NCBI GenBank assembly: GCA_002281855.1
Contig: NCHQ01000005.1
Coordinates: 1-64,000 of the forward strand
Origin: Rhodospirillales bacterium 24-66-33
Lineage (GTDB): Bacteria; Pseudomonadota; Alphaproteobacteria; Reyranellales; Reyranellaceae
Length of the DNA stretch: 64,000 bases
Direction: 5' to 3'
Below, in pieces: positions 43,942 through 53,238 of this stretch. Made by a program: the position numbers and the translations under genes. The notes below the pieces were generated by a model. The model made no database searches, was not told where the DNA came from, and saw only the letters and a program-made list of their open reading frames with translations. Every line of letters begins with the position of its first letter. The first letter of the stretch is position 1.

Positions 43942-46900
43942 TCTCGAAATTCTTCATCGACCGGCCGGTCTTCGCGTCCGTCCTGTCGATCGTGATCGTG
44001 CTTGCGGGCCTGGTGGCGATGCGCGTGCTACCGATTTCGCAGTATCCGCAGATCGTGCCGCCCGAGGTCGTGGTCTCGGCGACCTATCCCGGCGCCACCG
44101 CCGAAACCGTCGCCGCCACGGTGGCCGCGCCGCTCGAGCAGCAGATCAACGGCGTCGAGCGCATGATCTACATGCAATCGACCTCGACCGGCTCGGGGAC
44201 GATGAGCCTCACCGTCACCTTCGAGATCGGCACCAATCCCGACCAGAACGCCATCAACGTCAATAACCGCGTGCAGCGCGCCCTGCCGCTGCTGCCGGGC
44301 GAGGTCAGCCGCCAGGGCCTGGTGGTGCAGAAGCGCTCGACCTCGATCCTGCAGGTTCTCACCATGTCGTCGCCGGACAACCGCTACGACACGATCTACA
44401 TCAGCAACTATGCCCTGGTGAACGTGCTCGACGAGCTGCGCCGCCTGCCGGGCGTCGGCGACGCATCGCTGTTCGGCGCCTCGGACTATTCGATGCGCAT
44501 CTGGCTCAGGCCGGACAAGCTTGCCCAGTACAATCTCACGCCCGCCGACGTCGCCGGTGTGGTGCGCGAGCAGAACCAGCAGTTCGCCGCGGGCCGCTTC
44601 GGCGAGGAGCCGATGAACAAGCCGCAGGTCTTCACCTACTCGGTGACGACGCCGCCGCGCCTGGTCGACCGCACCCAGTTCGAGGACATCATCATCCGCT
44701 CGGAGGAGAATGGCGGGGCGCTCCGCCTAAAGGACGTGGCGCGTGTCGAGCTGGGAGCGCTGACCTACGGCTTCTCCGGCACCTTCAACGGCTCGCCGGC
44801 GGTGCCGATCGCGGTCTACCTGCAGCCCGGCGCCAACGCCATCCAGGTGGCGGCGACGGTGAAGGAGGCCATGGAGCGCATCTCCAAGCGCTTCCCGGTC
44901 GGCCTGCGCTACGACATTCCCTTCGACACCACGCGCTTCGTCGAGGTCTCGATCCAAGAGGTCGCCATCACCTTCGCCGAGGCGATTGCGCTTGTGGTGC
45001 TGGTGGTCTTCCTGTTCCTGCAGAGCGTGCGGGCGATGATCATCCCGGTCATCGCCATCCCGGTGTCGATCATCGGCACTTTCGCCGGCATGTACGTGCT
45101 GGGCTTCTCCATCAACCTGCTGACGCTGTTCGGCCTGGTGCTGGCGATCGGCATCGTCGTCGACGACGCCATCGTCGTCCTGGAGAACGTCGAGCGCATC
45201 ATGTCGACGGAAGGCAAGGGGCCGCGCGAGGCCGCCATCCAGGCCATGCAGGAGGTGACGGGCCCGGTCGTCGCCATCGTCCTGGTGCTGTGCGCGGTGT
45301 TCATCCCGGTGTCGTTCCTGGGCGGCCTGGCAGGCGAGCTCTACCGCCAGTTCGCCGTCACCATCGCCGTCTCCGTGGTGATTTCGGGCATCGTTGCCCT
45401 GACCTTGACGCCAGCGCTGGCGGCGTTGCTGCTGAAGCCCACGCACGGCCCGCCTTGGCGGCCGTTCGCCTGGTTCAACCGCTTCTTCGCCTGGTTGACG
45501 GCACGCTACACCGCCGGCGTGGGCTTCCTGCTGCGCCGGACGGTGCTGGGCTGCGTGGGCTTCGTCCTCGTGCTGGGCGCGGTGTTCGCCCTGTTCCAGC
45601 GCATCCCGGGCAGCCTGGTGCCGGCCGAGGACCAGGGCTACGTGTTCATGGTGACGGTGCTGCCGCCGGCCGCCGCCATCTCGCGCACCCGCGAGGTCAC
45701 CAAGGAAGCGACGGCGGCGCTGATGAAGAACCCGGCAGTGGCCAATGTCGTCACCTTCTCCGGCTTCGACCTCTTGTCGCGTGCGCTCAAAACCAACTCG
45801 GGCATCTCCTTCGTCACCTTGAAGGACTGGTCGCAACGCACCGATCCCAAGGAGGATGCGCGCAACCTCGCGCCGGCGCTCGCGGCCATCAACGCCAACT
45901 TCAAGGACGGCATCGTCATCGGCTTCAACCCGCCGCCGATCCTGGGCATCAGCGTCACCGGCGGCTTCGAGTTCTTCCTGCAGGATCGTTCGGGCGGCTC
46001 CCTGAGCGCCCTTTCCGCGGCGACCAACAAGGTGGTGGCCGCGGCCAACCAGCGGCCCGAGCTGCGTGGCGTGCAGACCACCTTCACGGCATCGGTGCCA
46101 CAGTACCGTACCGACGTCAATCGCGACAAGGCGCGCGCGCTCGGCATCCCGATCAACGTCATCTTCGAGACCATGCAGAGCTCGTTCGGCAGCCTCTACG
46201 TCAACGACTTCTCGCTGTACGGCCGCACCTATCGCGTCAGCCTGTCGTCGGAGGCCGACTTCCGCGAATCGCCCGACGACCTGCGCCATGTCTTCGTGCG
46301 CTCCGACACCGGCGCCATGGTGCCGCTGAACGAGCTGGTGACCTTCACCCGCATCATGGGCCCCGACACGGTCGACCGCTTCAACATCTTCCCGGCGGCC
46401 AAGATCCTGGGCGGCCCGGCGCCGGGCTACTCGTCGGGCCAGGCGATCGCCGCCATGCAGGACGTCGTCGCCAAGACGTTGCCGGCTGACTTCACCATCG
46501 GTTGGATCGGCTCGGCCTACCAGGAGCTGGCGACCCGCGGATCGGGGCAGCTGGGCTTCGTCTTCGGCCTGATCATGGTGTTCCTGATCCTGGCCGCGCA
46601 GTACGAGCGCTGGTCGCTGCCGCTCGCGGTGCTGACCGCCGTGCCCTTCGCCGTGCTGGGTGCGCTGCTGGCGATCTGGCTGCGCGGCCTGGATAACGAC
46701 GTCTATTTCCAGATCGGCCTGGTGACGCTGATCGGGCTCGCCGCCAAGAACGCCATCCTGATCGTCGAGTTCGCCTCGCAGCGCCATCGGCAGGGGCACT
46801 CGGTCTACGATGCCGCCATCGAGGCGGCGCGGCTGCGCTTCCGGCCGATCATTATGACCTCGCTCGCCTTCATCCTGGGCGTGCTGCCGCTGGCAATCAG

Positions 46901-47051
46901 CACCGGCGCAGGCTCGGCCAGCCGCCATTCGATCGGCACCGGCGTGATCGGCGGCATGATCGCGGCGACCTTTGTGGCCATCCTGTTCGTGCCGCTGTTC
47001 TTCAGGCTGCTGACACGGCGGAAAGCCGAGCCACGCGACGGCGCTGAATGA
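43938..47051 (+). CDS. RND multidrug efflux permease (AcrB/MexB, HAE1 family)
   Basis: At 1037 residues it is full length. It starts [20 protein letters not shown]. The proton-relay pair is seen in [16 protein letters not shown] of TM4. Two large periplasmic loops, and the repeated second half ([14 protein letters not shown] in TM10), are present. Coupled to the adaptor at 42760, it exports hydrophobic drugs, detergents or solvents. No outer-membrane channel gene is nearby, so it must use one encoded elsewhere. A strong hairpin just after the stop may terminate the operon. Confidence 0.95.
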   Translation: MISKFFIDRPVFASVLSIVIVLAGLVAMRVLPISQYPQIVPPEVVVSATYPGATAETVAATVAAPLEQQINGVERMIYMQSTSTGSGTMSLTVTFEIGTNPDQNAINVNNRVQRALPLLPGEVSRQGLVVQKRSTSILQVLTMSSPDNRYDTIYISNYALVNVLDELRRLPGVGDASLFGASDYSMRIWLRPDKLAQYNLTPADVAGVVREQNQQFAAGRFGEEPMNKPQVFTYSVTTPPRLVDRTQFEDIIIRSEENGGALRLKDVARVELGALTYGFSGTFNGSPAVPIAVYLQPGANAIQVAATVKEAMERISKRFPVGLRYDIPFDTTRFVEVSIQEVAITFAEAIALVVLVVFLFLQSVRAMIIPVIAIPVSIIGTFAGMYVLGFSINLLTLFGLVLAIGIVVDDAIVVLENVERIMSTEGKGPREAAIQAMQEVTGPVVAIVLVLCAVFIPVSFLGGLAGELYRQFAVTIAVSVVISGIVALTLTPALAALLLKPTHGPPWRPFAWFNRFFAWLTARYTAGVGFLLRRTVLGCVGFVLVLGAVFALFQRIPGSLVPAEDQGYVFMVTVLPPAAAISRTREVTKEATAALMKNPAVANVVTFSGFDLLSRALKTNSGISFVTLKDWSQRTDPKEDARNLAPALAAINANFKDGIVIGFNPPPILGISVTGGFEFFLQDRSGGSLSALSAATNKVVAAANQRPELRGVQTTFTASVPQYRTDVNRDKARALGIPINVIFETMQSSFGSLYVNDFSLYGRTYRVSLSSEADFRESPDDLRHVFVRSDTGAMVPLNELVTFTRIMGPDTVDRFNIFPAAKILGGPAPGYSSGQAIAAMQDVVAKTLPADFTIGWIGSAYQELATRGSGQLGFVFGLIMVFLILAAQYERWSLPLAVLTAVPFAVLGALLAIWLRGLDNDVYFQIGLVTLIGLAAKNAILIVEFASQRHRQGHSVYDAAIEAARLRFRPIIMTSLAFILGVLPLAISTGAGSASRHSIGTGVIGGMIAATFVAILFVPLFFRLLTRRKAEPRDGAE

Positions 47052-47437
47052 GCGTCTCGCCGGACCGCGGGCCTCCAAGCCCGCTCATGTCATCGTCTCG
47101 GAAAACGAAAATGCGGGCTTGGAGCCCCGCGGTCCGGCAAAAGATGACCGAGGCTTATCGGCCGCGAAACGCCCGGTCGATCTGCTATAAGGTGGAGTGC
47201 GGGACGGAGCGCCGCGGCATGAGCATATGAGCCGGGAGGCGGGCTAGAACGCTCGGCCGGTACGCAGATACCAAATTGGACGCATCAAAGAGTCCGACCG
47301 ATGGATACCGAACACACCGTCTCGGCCTCGGGGCGCTTGATTTGGAGTTTTCAAGGGTCCTCTAAGTGGTCGTCCGTGAACAAACGGCTACGCGGCACGG
47401 ATCCATTAGCCCCAATGATAACGCGAGGCGTTGTGGG
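47052..47437. other. Intergenic region after the RND operon
   Basis: This is 386 bp. It begins with a large hairpin (47059-47138). The remaining sequence to the pseudogene cluster shows no recognised gene. Confidence 0.5.
47059..47138. terminator. Large near-perfect hairpin (26-bp stem) after the RND operon
   Basis: Arms 47059-47084 and 47113-47138 are complementary over 26 positions with one mismatch (start GCCGGACCGCGGGCC, centre CCAAGCCCGC), with a 28-nt loop. It lies 8 bp after the permease stop. No U-run follows, so it could be a terminator or a mobile REP-type palindrome that also stabilises mRNA. Confidence 0.6.
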
Positions 47438-47640
47438 TCAAAGCTCGACGGTCTGCAGCCACTTCCGAGCTTCGTGCAAACTTCGGAACAACTTCACGGG
47501 CCTGTCACCTTTGGTGACGTCCGCAAAGACGTCGGCAAAGCCTGGCAATCAGGGTTGATCACGAAGGCGACAGGGCCCCGCGCTGCCGAGCCGAGAGTCT
47601 CGCGGAGCATTACCGAGATTCGTTCGACTTGCTCCCGCAC
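47438..47640 (-). pseudogene. C-terminal fragment, STAS/SpoIIAA-like hypothetical protein
   Basis: The minus strand reads VREQVERISVMLRETLGSAA then GPVAFVINPD, then in another frame QAFADVFADVTKGDRPVKLF and RSLHEARKWLQTVEL to TGA at 47438-47440. The ...LFRSLHEARKWL ending resembles small STAS-like proteins. The assignment is tentative, and a frameshift is certain if the two halves belong together. Confidence 0.45.
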
Positions 47641-47903
47641 CGACGATTTCGCGAAGGTTGAATTTCTGCACCTTGCCACTTGGCGTCTTCGGCGAGGCGT
47701 GAGGAGTTCGAGGTGTTCAGGCCAATAGTTTTTGCTACCGGTTTCTCCGCCATGAGGTGTGACAGATCAACCAAGGTCAGTGACATGCCCTCGCGTAACA
47801 ACTCGAAGGCACAGGCTCGCTCACCCACCCATTCATTGGGCAATCCGACGATCGCTACTTCCTGGGCCCCGGGATGGTGATTCGCAGAGATCGCCATCTT
47901 CAT
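47640..47903 (-). pseudogene. C-terminal domain fragment of an acyl-CoA synthetase
   Basis: The minus strand reads HHPGAQEVAIVGLPNEWVGE, RACAFELLREGMSLTLVDLS then VAK, then in other frames YWPEHLELL and PKTPSGKVQKFNLREIVGA. These are the AMP-binding C-terminal domain, including the catalytic Lys of PKTPSGK. Two frameshifts are needed, and the N-terminal adenylation domain is missing. A long-lost ligase for the cluster is a plausible origin. Confidence 0.78.
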
Positions 47904-47929
47904 GGTGGATCCTCACCTACTTGGCATTG

Positions 47930-48906
47930 TGGGAATGAATTGCAGCCCTGCGGCACCGGAGCGCTCCGCGAAAACGGTGGGCGCCTTCGCCCTTTCGGCA
48001 TAGACCGATGCCTTCGAACTGCAGCAGGCAGGAAATCGAGAAGCAGTCGTAGATCTCGGCAATATCGGCGTCCTTCGGGGCGATGCCAGCGGATGCAAAC
48101 GCGCGTCGATCGGCTTCGGCCGCGCCCGGCATTGCGGTTAGGCAGGAACCCTGTGTGAACACCGAGTCGCCGGTTACGGGCGCCGAGGCAAACCCCGTTC
48201 CGAGCACTCAGACCGGCCGCATCGAACAATCGCGTGCGCGATCCATGGCCGTCATCACGAAGGCGCCGGCCCCGTCGGTAATCAAGCAGCACTCCGCCGC
48301 CCGAAGCGGGTCTGCGATCATGCGCGAGTTGAGGTACTGCTCGAGCGTCAGGGAGTCGCGAAGCTGGCCGCGGTCGTTGAGGAGGGTGTGTTGCCGGTGC
48401 GACACGGCCAAAGCGCCTAGCTGGCGCTCGGTGAGACCGTAGTCGTGCATATAGCGCCGCGCCCAGAGGGCAAAATAGATCGGCTGCGCGTTGAAGCCGT
48501 AGGGCTTCTCGAATACCTGCTTTGCGGGGTAAAGGTCGTGGAAAGCATAGGGCCCCTCGGTGTGAGCGCCCCAATCGACGCCGAAGTAGCAGACAACGAC
48601 GTTGGCGAGGCCTGATGCAGTCGCGTGCTGCGCGAGCTGGGGCGCACAGACGATTCCCGCGCTGCCCATCGCACCGGAAGCTGCGAAACAGTTCGATGCG
48701 CCGGGCTGAGCAGCGAGGTAGTCGTAAGGGGCTTCCGTCGGCATGATCACCGCGTCGGTGACCAAACCGTCAATCTCCTTTGGGGAGATTCCCGCGCCGT
48801 CGAGGGCGGCCAGCACGGCGTCGACGACCATTGCGCGCAGACTGCGGCCTGAACGACGCACTGGCGGGGTCTCGCCGATGCCGACGATCGCGATTACGCG
48901 GGTCAT
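47930..48906 (-). pseudogene. Thiolase-fold (SCP-x-like) pseudogene
   Basis: The start is MTRVIAIVGIGETPPVRRSG, then IDGLVTDAVIMPTEAPYDYL and GLTERQLGALAVSHRQHTLL. An in-frame TGA at 48208-48210 separates CSMRPV from VLGTGFASAPVTGDSV. A further frameshift lies near 47990 (GYCRKGEGA to TVFAERSGA). The final 100 or so residues are absent. It is a second, diverged member of the same family as the intact gene at 31319. Confidence 0.8.
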
Positions 48907-49065
48907 TTCCGTGCCCCTCGATTCATCCTTAAGCCCGATCCTGCCGCAGCCAGCGCTCGACTTCGTGGCGCTGGATCAATAGACGGCGTGGGGATCGGCG
49001 ATGAAGTCGGGATGTCTCAGATCAGGGTCTGTCGCCATACATCCCTCGTCGACCCAAACAATTAA

Positions 49066-49083
49066 TTCTAACTTGCATTCGAA
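49066..49083. promoter_or_regulatory. Candidate operator (site F)
   Basis: TTCTAACTTGCATTCGAA fits the shared dyad with one inner-arm mismatch. It lies 160 bp upstream of the thiolase pseudogene start. Confidence 0.62.
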
Positions 49084-49165
49084 TAGATAATCGAGTCAAA
49101 TCAATCGGCGCCCGAGGAAAGTCCTCTTTCGCTGTGACATCCGTCTCCAGCCTATCGACGATACT

Positions 49166-49183
49166 TTCGAATGAAAATTCGAA
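49166..49183. promoter_or_regulatory. Candidate operator (site G), perfect dyad
   Basis: TTCGAATGAAAATTCGAA is a perfect inverted repeat (7-bp arms TTCGAAT and ATTCGAA around GAAA), the best member of the set. It lies 107 bp upstream of the monooxygenase start and exactly 100 bp from site F. Confidence 0.7.
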
Positions 49184-49289
49184 TATCATGCCTATAGTGC
49201 AACTTGAGAGAGAGAACGTTTTTGGGTCTAGATGAGGCAGCATCGCTCCTGCCGAGCTAACGGGTCCCGACCAGACGAAGGAGGAGAGA

Positions 49290-50927
49290 ATGGATACGGT
49301 GACAGCGGTCGGGCACGAGGCACGAACGGGCGCCCGCCCAGAGTTCGACGCGGTCGTCATCGGCGCAGGGGTCGCCGGTCTCTATCAGCTTTATATGTTG
49401 CGCGAGCTCGGCTTGCGGGTCCGCACCTTCGAAACCGGCAGCGCGGTCGGCGGCACCTGGTACTGGAACCGTTATCCGGGCGCGCGCTTCGACTCGGAAA
49501 GCTGGACGTACGGCTACTCGTTCTCGAAGGAGCTCCTCGAGGAATGGGCGTGGGAAGAGCACTTTTCCGCCCAGCCCCACACCGAACGCTATCTCAACCA
49601 CGTCGCCGACAAGTTCGACCTGCAGCGCGACATCCAATTCAACAGCCGCGTCGTCGCCGCGCACTGGCGCGAGGAGACGCGCAGCTGGGAGCTTGTGCTG
49701 GAGAGCGGCGCGCGCCATTCGACGCGCTTTCTCGTCACCGCGATCGGCGTTCTCTCGGCGGCCGTGATGCCGACCATTCCCGGCATCGACAGCTTCACGG
49801 GCCAGTCGTGCCACACCCAGCGCTGGCCGAAGGACGGCATTGAGTTCGCCGGCAAGCGGGTCGGCATCATCGGTACCGGTGCAACCGCGGTGCAGACGAT
49901 CCAGACGATCGCCAAGACGGTCGGTCACCTGACCGTGTTTCAGCGCACCCCGAACTGGTGCTTTCCGCTGAACAACAGCAAGATCACCCCGGAGGAGATG
50001 CGCGACATCCGCGCCCGCTACCCCGAGATCCTGGCGCGCTGCCGCGAGACGCCGGGTTGCTACGTTCACGGCCCGGATCCGCGCAAGACACTGGAGGTGC
50101 CCCCCGAGGACCGCGAAGCCTTCTGGGAAAAGCTATACCGCACGCCGGGTTTCGGCCAATGGCAGGCGAATTTCAGCGATATGCTGATCGACCGCGAGGC
50201 CAACGCACTCGCCTCCGAGTTTGCCGCGCGCAAGATCCGCGAACGGGTCAACGATCCCGTCGTCGCCGAAAAGCTGATCCCTAAGGACCATGGTTTCGGC
50301 ACGCGCCGGATCCCCCTCGAAAGCGGCTATTACGACGTTTACAACCAGCCCAACGTCGAGCTTGTCGACGTTAACGAGACGCCGATAGAGCGCATCACCC
50401 CGCACGGCATCCGGACGTCGGAGCGGGAGCGCGAGTTCGACATCATCATCTACGCGACTGGCTTTGATGCCATTACCGGTGCCTTCGACCGAATCGATAT
50501 CAGCGGCGTCGACGGCGTGCGGCTCAAGGAGGCGTGGAAGGACGGCCCCCAGACCTATCTCGGCGTCTTCGTGGCGGGGTTTCCGAATTTCTTGATGGCG
50601 ATGGGTCCGCACGCCGGGCTCAGCAATTATACGCGCACCGCCGAATACAGCGTCGAGTGGGTCACCGGCGTGATCCGGTTTGCGACCGAGCGAGGACTGA
50701 AGCGAATCGAGGCCACGCCCTCCGCCGTCGACGAATGGACCAATCACGTCCTAGCCCTCGGCCAAGGTCAGCTGATGAATGAAGTCGGCTCTTGGATGAC
50801 GGGTGTTAACCGCAATGTAGCGGGCAGACAACAGCCTCGGATCATGCGCTACAGTGGCGGTCACCCTGCATATCGCCAGTACTGTGACGCCGTCGCTGCG
50901 GAGGGCTACCGGAAACTTGGCTATTGA
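49290..50927 (+). CDS. Baeyer-Villiger monooxygenase (cyclohexanone monooxygenase-like)
   Basis: The protein has 545 residues. FAD motif GAGVAG (25-30), GGTWYWNRYPGARFDSES, type I fingerprint FTGQSCHTQRWP (169-180) and NADPH motif GTGATA (near 193) are all present, with the late DxxIYATGFD. Length and sequence fit the cyclohexanone/cyclopentanone group, which turns cyclic ketones into lactones with NADPH and O2. It has its own operator pair. The nearby C-terminal BVMO fragment at 41010 is another gene. An IS630 scar lies about 150 bp beyond the stop. Confidence 0.92.
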   Translation: MDTVTAVGHEARTGARPEFDAVVIGAGVAGLYQLYMLRELGLRVRTFETGSAVGGTWYWNRYPGARFDSESWTYGYSFSKELLEEWAWEEHFSAQPHTERYLNHVADKFDLQRDIQFNSRVVAAHWREETRSWELVLESGARHSTRFLVTAIGVLSAAVMPTIPGIDSFTGQSCHTQRWPKDGIEFAGKRVGIIGTGATAVQTIQTIAKTVGHLTVFQRTPNWCFPLNNSKITPEEMRDIRARYPEILARCRETPGCYVHGPDPRKTLEVPPEDREAFWEKLYRTPGFGQWQANFSDMLIDREANALASEFAARKIRERVNDPVVAEKLIPKDHGFGTRRIPLESGYYDVYNQPNVELVDVNETPIERITPHGIRTSEREREFDIIIYATGFDAITGAFDRIDISGVDGVRLKEAWKDGPQTYLGVFVAGFPNFLMAMGPHAGLSNYTRTAEYSVEWVTGVIRFATERGLKRIEATPSAVDEWTNHVLALGQGQLMNEVGSWMTGVNRNVAGRQQPRIMRYSGGHPAYRQYCDAVAAEGYRKLGY

Positions 50928-51073
50928 GCCGAGCTCCCAGCGAGCGGGACATGCTTGCGCCAATTATATGTTGGCCGTCCGAAATGCCCAGTTACGACTG
51001 AATTGGCTCCTCCATGTCCCAACGCAAGGATGATCGCGATATTCATAAGCATGTATGGGAGCTTCCAATGCCA

Positions 51074-51311
51074 ACAGGTCCCGAGGCGAAAGACGATCCA
51101 TGCCATCGTCGACAACTATGCCACCCACAAGCATCCGAAAGTGCAGCAATGGCTCGCCCGCCATCCCCGGTGGACCGACCTTCAGGCCGCCATCAATCGC
51201 TTCGTCGCGGAAACCAACAACGACCCAAAGCCATTCGTCTGGACCGCCGGTCCAAAGAAGATCATTGCCGCCGTCAGAAGAGGGTACCAAGTGTTAGATT
51301 CGTTCCACTAG
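51074..51311 (+). pseudogene. IS630 transposase remnant with in-frame 105-bp deletion
   Basis: It matches the C-terminal third of the transposase at 96-1226: AIVDNYATHKHPKVQQWLAR, then directly TDLQAAINRFVAETNNDPKP and GYQVLDSFH. The 35 residues between (SFHFTP... to ...VFRSL), which include the third catalytic acid, are missing cleanly in frame. TAG at 51309-51311 again sits at the TA end of the element. The left part of the element is lost. Confidence 0.88.
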
Positions 51312-51346
51312 GTGATCTGCGTTGTGAGATAGCCGGGCTTTTGTGG

Positions 51347-51364
51347 TTTGAATTTTCTTTCAAA
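51347..51364. promoter_or_regulatory. Perfect palindrome upstream of the TRAP operon
   Basis: TTTGAATTTTCTTTCAAA has arms TTTGAA and TTCAAA around TTTTCT and lies about 60 bp before the TTG start of the DctQ gene. It may be an operator for the IclR protein of the same operon, or a weak variant of the other dyad. Confidence 0.4.
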
Positions 51365-51422
51365 ATACGGAAAAGATGTACAGTAAGCTGAATTGGTCGT
51401 AATGCGACATATAGGAGGACCC

Positions 51423-51932
51423 TTGGGCAAAGTGCTAGGTGCCTGCGAAAACGGCGGCAGATACCTCGGCATTGCCGCGACCGTGGCGATCATGGCGATC
51501 ATCGCGTGTGACGTGATCTTTCGTTATGCGTTCAACGCACCGCTCGCCTGGGCTTACGAATTCATCGGCCTCTACGTGATGGCGGCGCTGTTCTTCCTGC
51601 CGCTCGGCTACGTCCAACGCTGTCACGGCAACATCGCCGTCGATCTGTTCGTCAAGCTGCTGCCTGTGCCGGCGCGATCGGCCTTCAGCCGCCTGGGCAA
51701 CGTGCTCGCCGCCTGCGTCTTCGCGATCGCCTGCGGCGCCTTCGCCATGAAGGCCCTCGATGCCTTCGTGAGCGGCGACGAGATCATCGGTCCCTACATC
51801 TGGGTCACCTGGCCGATCTACACGATCGTCGCCGTCGGGCTCGGCCTGTTCGTGCTCCGCCTGCTGGTCCAGGTCTTCCAGTCGGACGCGACGCTCCAGC
51901 ACGATGCCGCCGAAGGGGACCACAGCGTATGA
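51423..51932 (+). CDS. dctQ: TRAP transporter small permease (DctQ family)
   Basis: The 169-residue protein has four predicted membrane segments (IAATVAIMAIIACDVIFRYA, EFIGLYVMAALFFLPLGYV, LGNVLAACVFAIACGAFAM and YTIVAVGLGLFVLRLLV). The FRYAFNAPLAWAYE motif is typical of DctQ. The start is uncertain: AGGAGG at 51413-51418 points to TTG 51423, while ATG 51402 is upstream of that site. It is translationally coupled to dctM (4-bp overlap). Confidence 0.85.
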   Translation: MGKVLGACENGGRYLGIAATVAIMAIIACDVIFRYAFNAPLAWAYEFIGLYVMAALFFLPLGYVQRCHGNIAVDLFVKLLPVPARSAFSRLGNVLAACVFAIACGAFAMKALDAFVSGDEIIGPYIWVTWPIYTIVAVGLGLFVLRLLVQVFQSDATLQHDAAEGDHSV

Positions 51933-53218
51933 GTCCCGTTCTGATCGCCTGTCTCCTGCTGGGCGGGCTGCTGCTGTTCGGCGTGCCCGTGGCCTTCTCG
52001 CTCGCGGTCGCCGGTGCGGTCGGCCTTTTCATGATCGGCGGCTGGGACAGCCTGGTCGGGATCCTCGAGACGACGACGCTGTCCAGCGTCAGCGCCTACG
52101 AACTCGTCTCGATCCCGATGTTCATCCTGATGGCGGAATTCGTGATCCTGAGCGGCATCGCCAACGGTCTGTTCGAGGCGGCGGCGCTGTGGGTCGGCCG
52201 CATACGCGGCGGCCTGGCGATGGCCACCGCCCTGGCCGGCGCCGGGTTCGGCGCGATCTCCGGGTCCAGCACCGCCTCCGCCGCCACGCTGGCCTCGACC
52301 AGCCTGCCCGCGATGCTGCGCCAGGGCTACGACCCCAGGCTGGCCAGCGGCGTCGTTGCGATCTCCGGCACCCTGGCGATGCTGATCCCGCCCAGCGTGG
52401 CACTGGTCCTTTACGGCGTCATCGCCGACATCAGCGTCGGCAAGCTGCTGATCGCCGGCGTCATCCCCGGCCTCATCGTGACGCTGGCCATCATGCTCAC
52501 CGTCTATGTGATCGTACTGTTCGATCCCAAGGCGGCCCCGACCGCGGTATCCGTTCCGTGGCGCGCGAAGCTCGCCTCGCTGAAGGAGCTGGGGCCGATG
52601 CTGCTGCTCTTCGGGCTGATCACGGTCTGTATCTATACCGGCCTGTCGACTCCGACCGAGGCCTCGGCGATCGGTGCCCTCGGGGCTCTCGGCCTCGCCG
52701 TGCGCAGCGGTAACTTCAGCCTCACCGCCTTCATGTCGGCCTGCTCCCGGTCGGCGCGGACGACCTGCATGATCCTTCTGATCATCGTCGGCGCGCATAT
52801 CTTCGGCTATTTCTTCACTTTGACTCGCACGACCTATTCGATCGTGACCTGGGTCTCGGCGCTGCCGCTCGATCCCTTCGTCATCCTGGCCATCATCCTG
52901 TTCGGCTACATCGTGCTTGGCTGCGTGATGGACCAGGCGGCCATCCTCATCCTGACGGTGCCGGTGGTGCTGCCGGTCATTAAGGCGCTGGGCTTCGACC
53001 CGGTCTGGTTCGGGGTCATGGTCGTCGTCACCGCCGAACTGGGCATGGTCACCCCGCCCGTTGGGCTCAACGTGTTCGTTGTCTCGAAAACGACGGGCAT
53101 GCCGCTCGGCACCGTGTTCCACGGCGTCTGGCCACACGTCGTCGCCCACATCCTCATCCTGGTCCTGCTGACGGTGGTTCCGGGACTGGTGATGTGGCTT
53201 CCGTCGAACATGCAGTGA
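51929..53218 (+). CDS. dctM: TRAP transporter large permease (DctM family)
   Basis: The 429-residue multi-spanning membrane protein has SIPMFILMAEFVILSGIANG, GAGFGAISGSSTASAATLAS and LIPPSVALVLYGVIADISVG, all conserved in DctM. It works with the DctQ and DctP proteins to import an organic acid using the sodium or proton gradient. Confidence 0.95.
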   Translation: MSPVLIACLLLGGLLLFGVPVAFSLAVAGAVGLFMIGGWDSLVGILETTTLSSVSAYELVSIPMFILMAEFVILSGIANGLFEAAALWVGRIRGGLAMATALAGAGFGAISGSSTASAATLASTSLPAMLRQGYDPRLASGVVAISGTLAMLIPPSVALVLYGVIADISVGKLLIAGVIPGLIVTLAIMLTVYVIVLFDPKAAPTAVSVPWRAKLASLKELGPMLLLFGLITVCIYTGLSTPTEASAIGALGALGLAVRSGNFSLTAFMSACSRSARTTCMILLIIVGAHIFGYFFTLTRTTYSIVTWVSALPLDPFVILAIILFGYIVLGCVMDQAAILILTVPVVLPVIKALGFDPVWFGVMVVVTAELGMVTPPVGLNVFVVSKTTGMPLGTVFHGVWPHVVAHILILVLLTVVPGLVMWLPSNMQ

Positions 53219-53238
53219 AAAAAGCAGGAGGAATGGAT

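Larger units (their letters stand above)
48907..49289. other. Divergent promoter region with two operators
   Basis: This is 383 bp between the thiolase pseudogene (minus) and the Baeyer-Villiger gene (plus). It carries two 18-bp dyads exactly 100 bp apart (sites F and G). GAAGGAGGAGAGA before 49290 is a strong ribosome site. Confidence 0.65.

Noticed and set aside
44727..47078. 783-codon open frame opposite the RND permease
   Set aside because: It is the antisense shadow of a highly conserved 1037-residue transporter in GC-rich DNA; its His/Arg/Asp-rich composition and lack of motifs show it is not a gene.
51818..53149. 443-codon minus-strand frame opposite the DctM gene
   Set aside because: The low-complexity, His/Asp/Arg-rich translation is typical of antisense frames; DctM motifs are on the plus strand.
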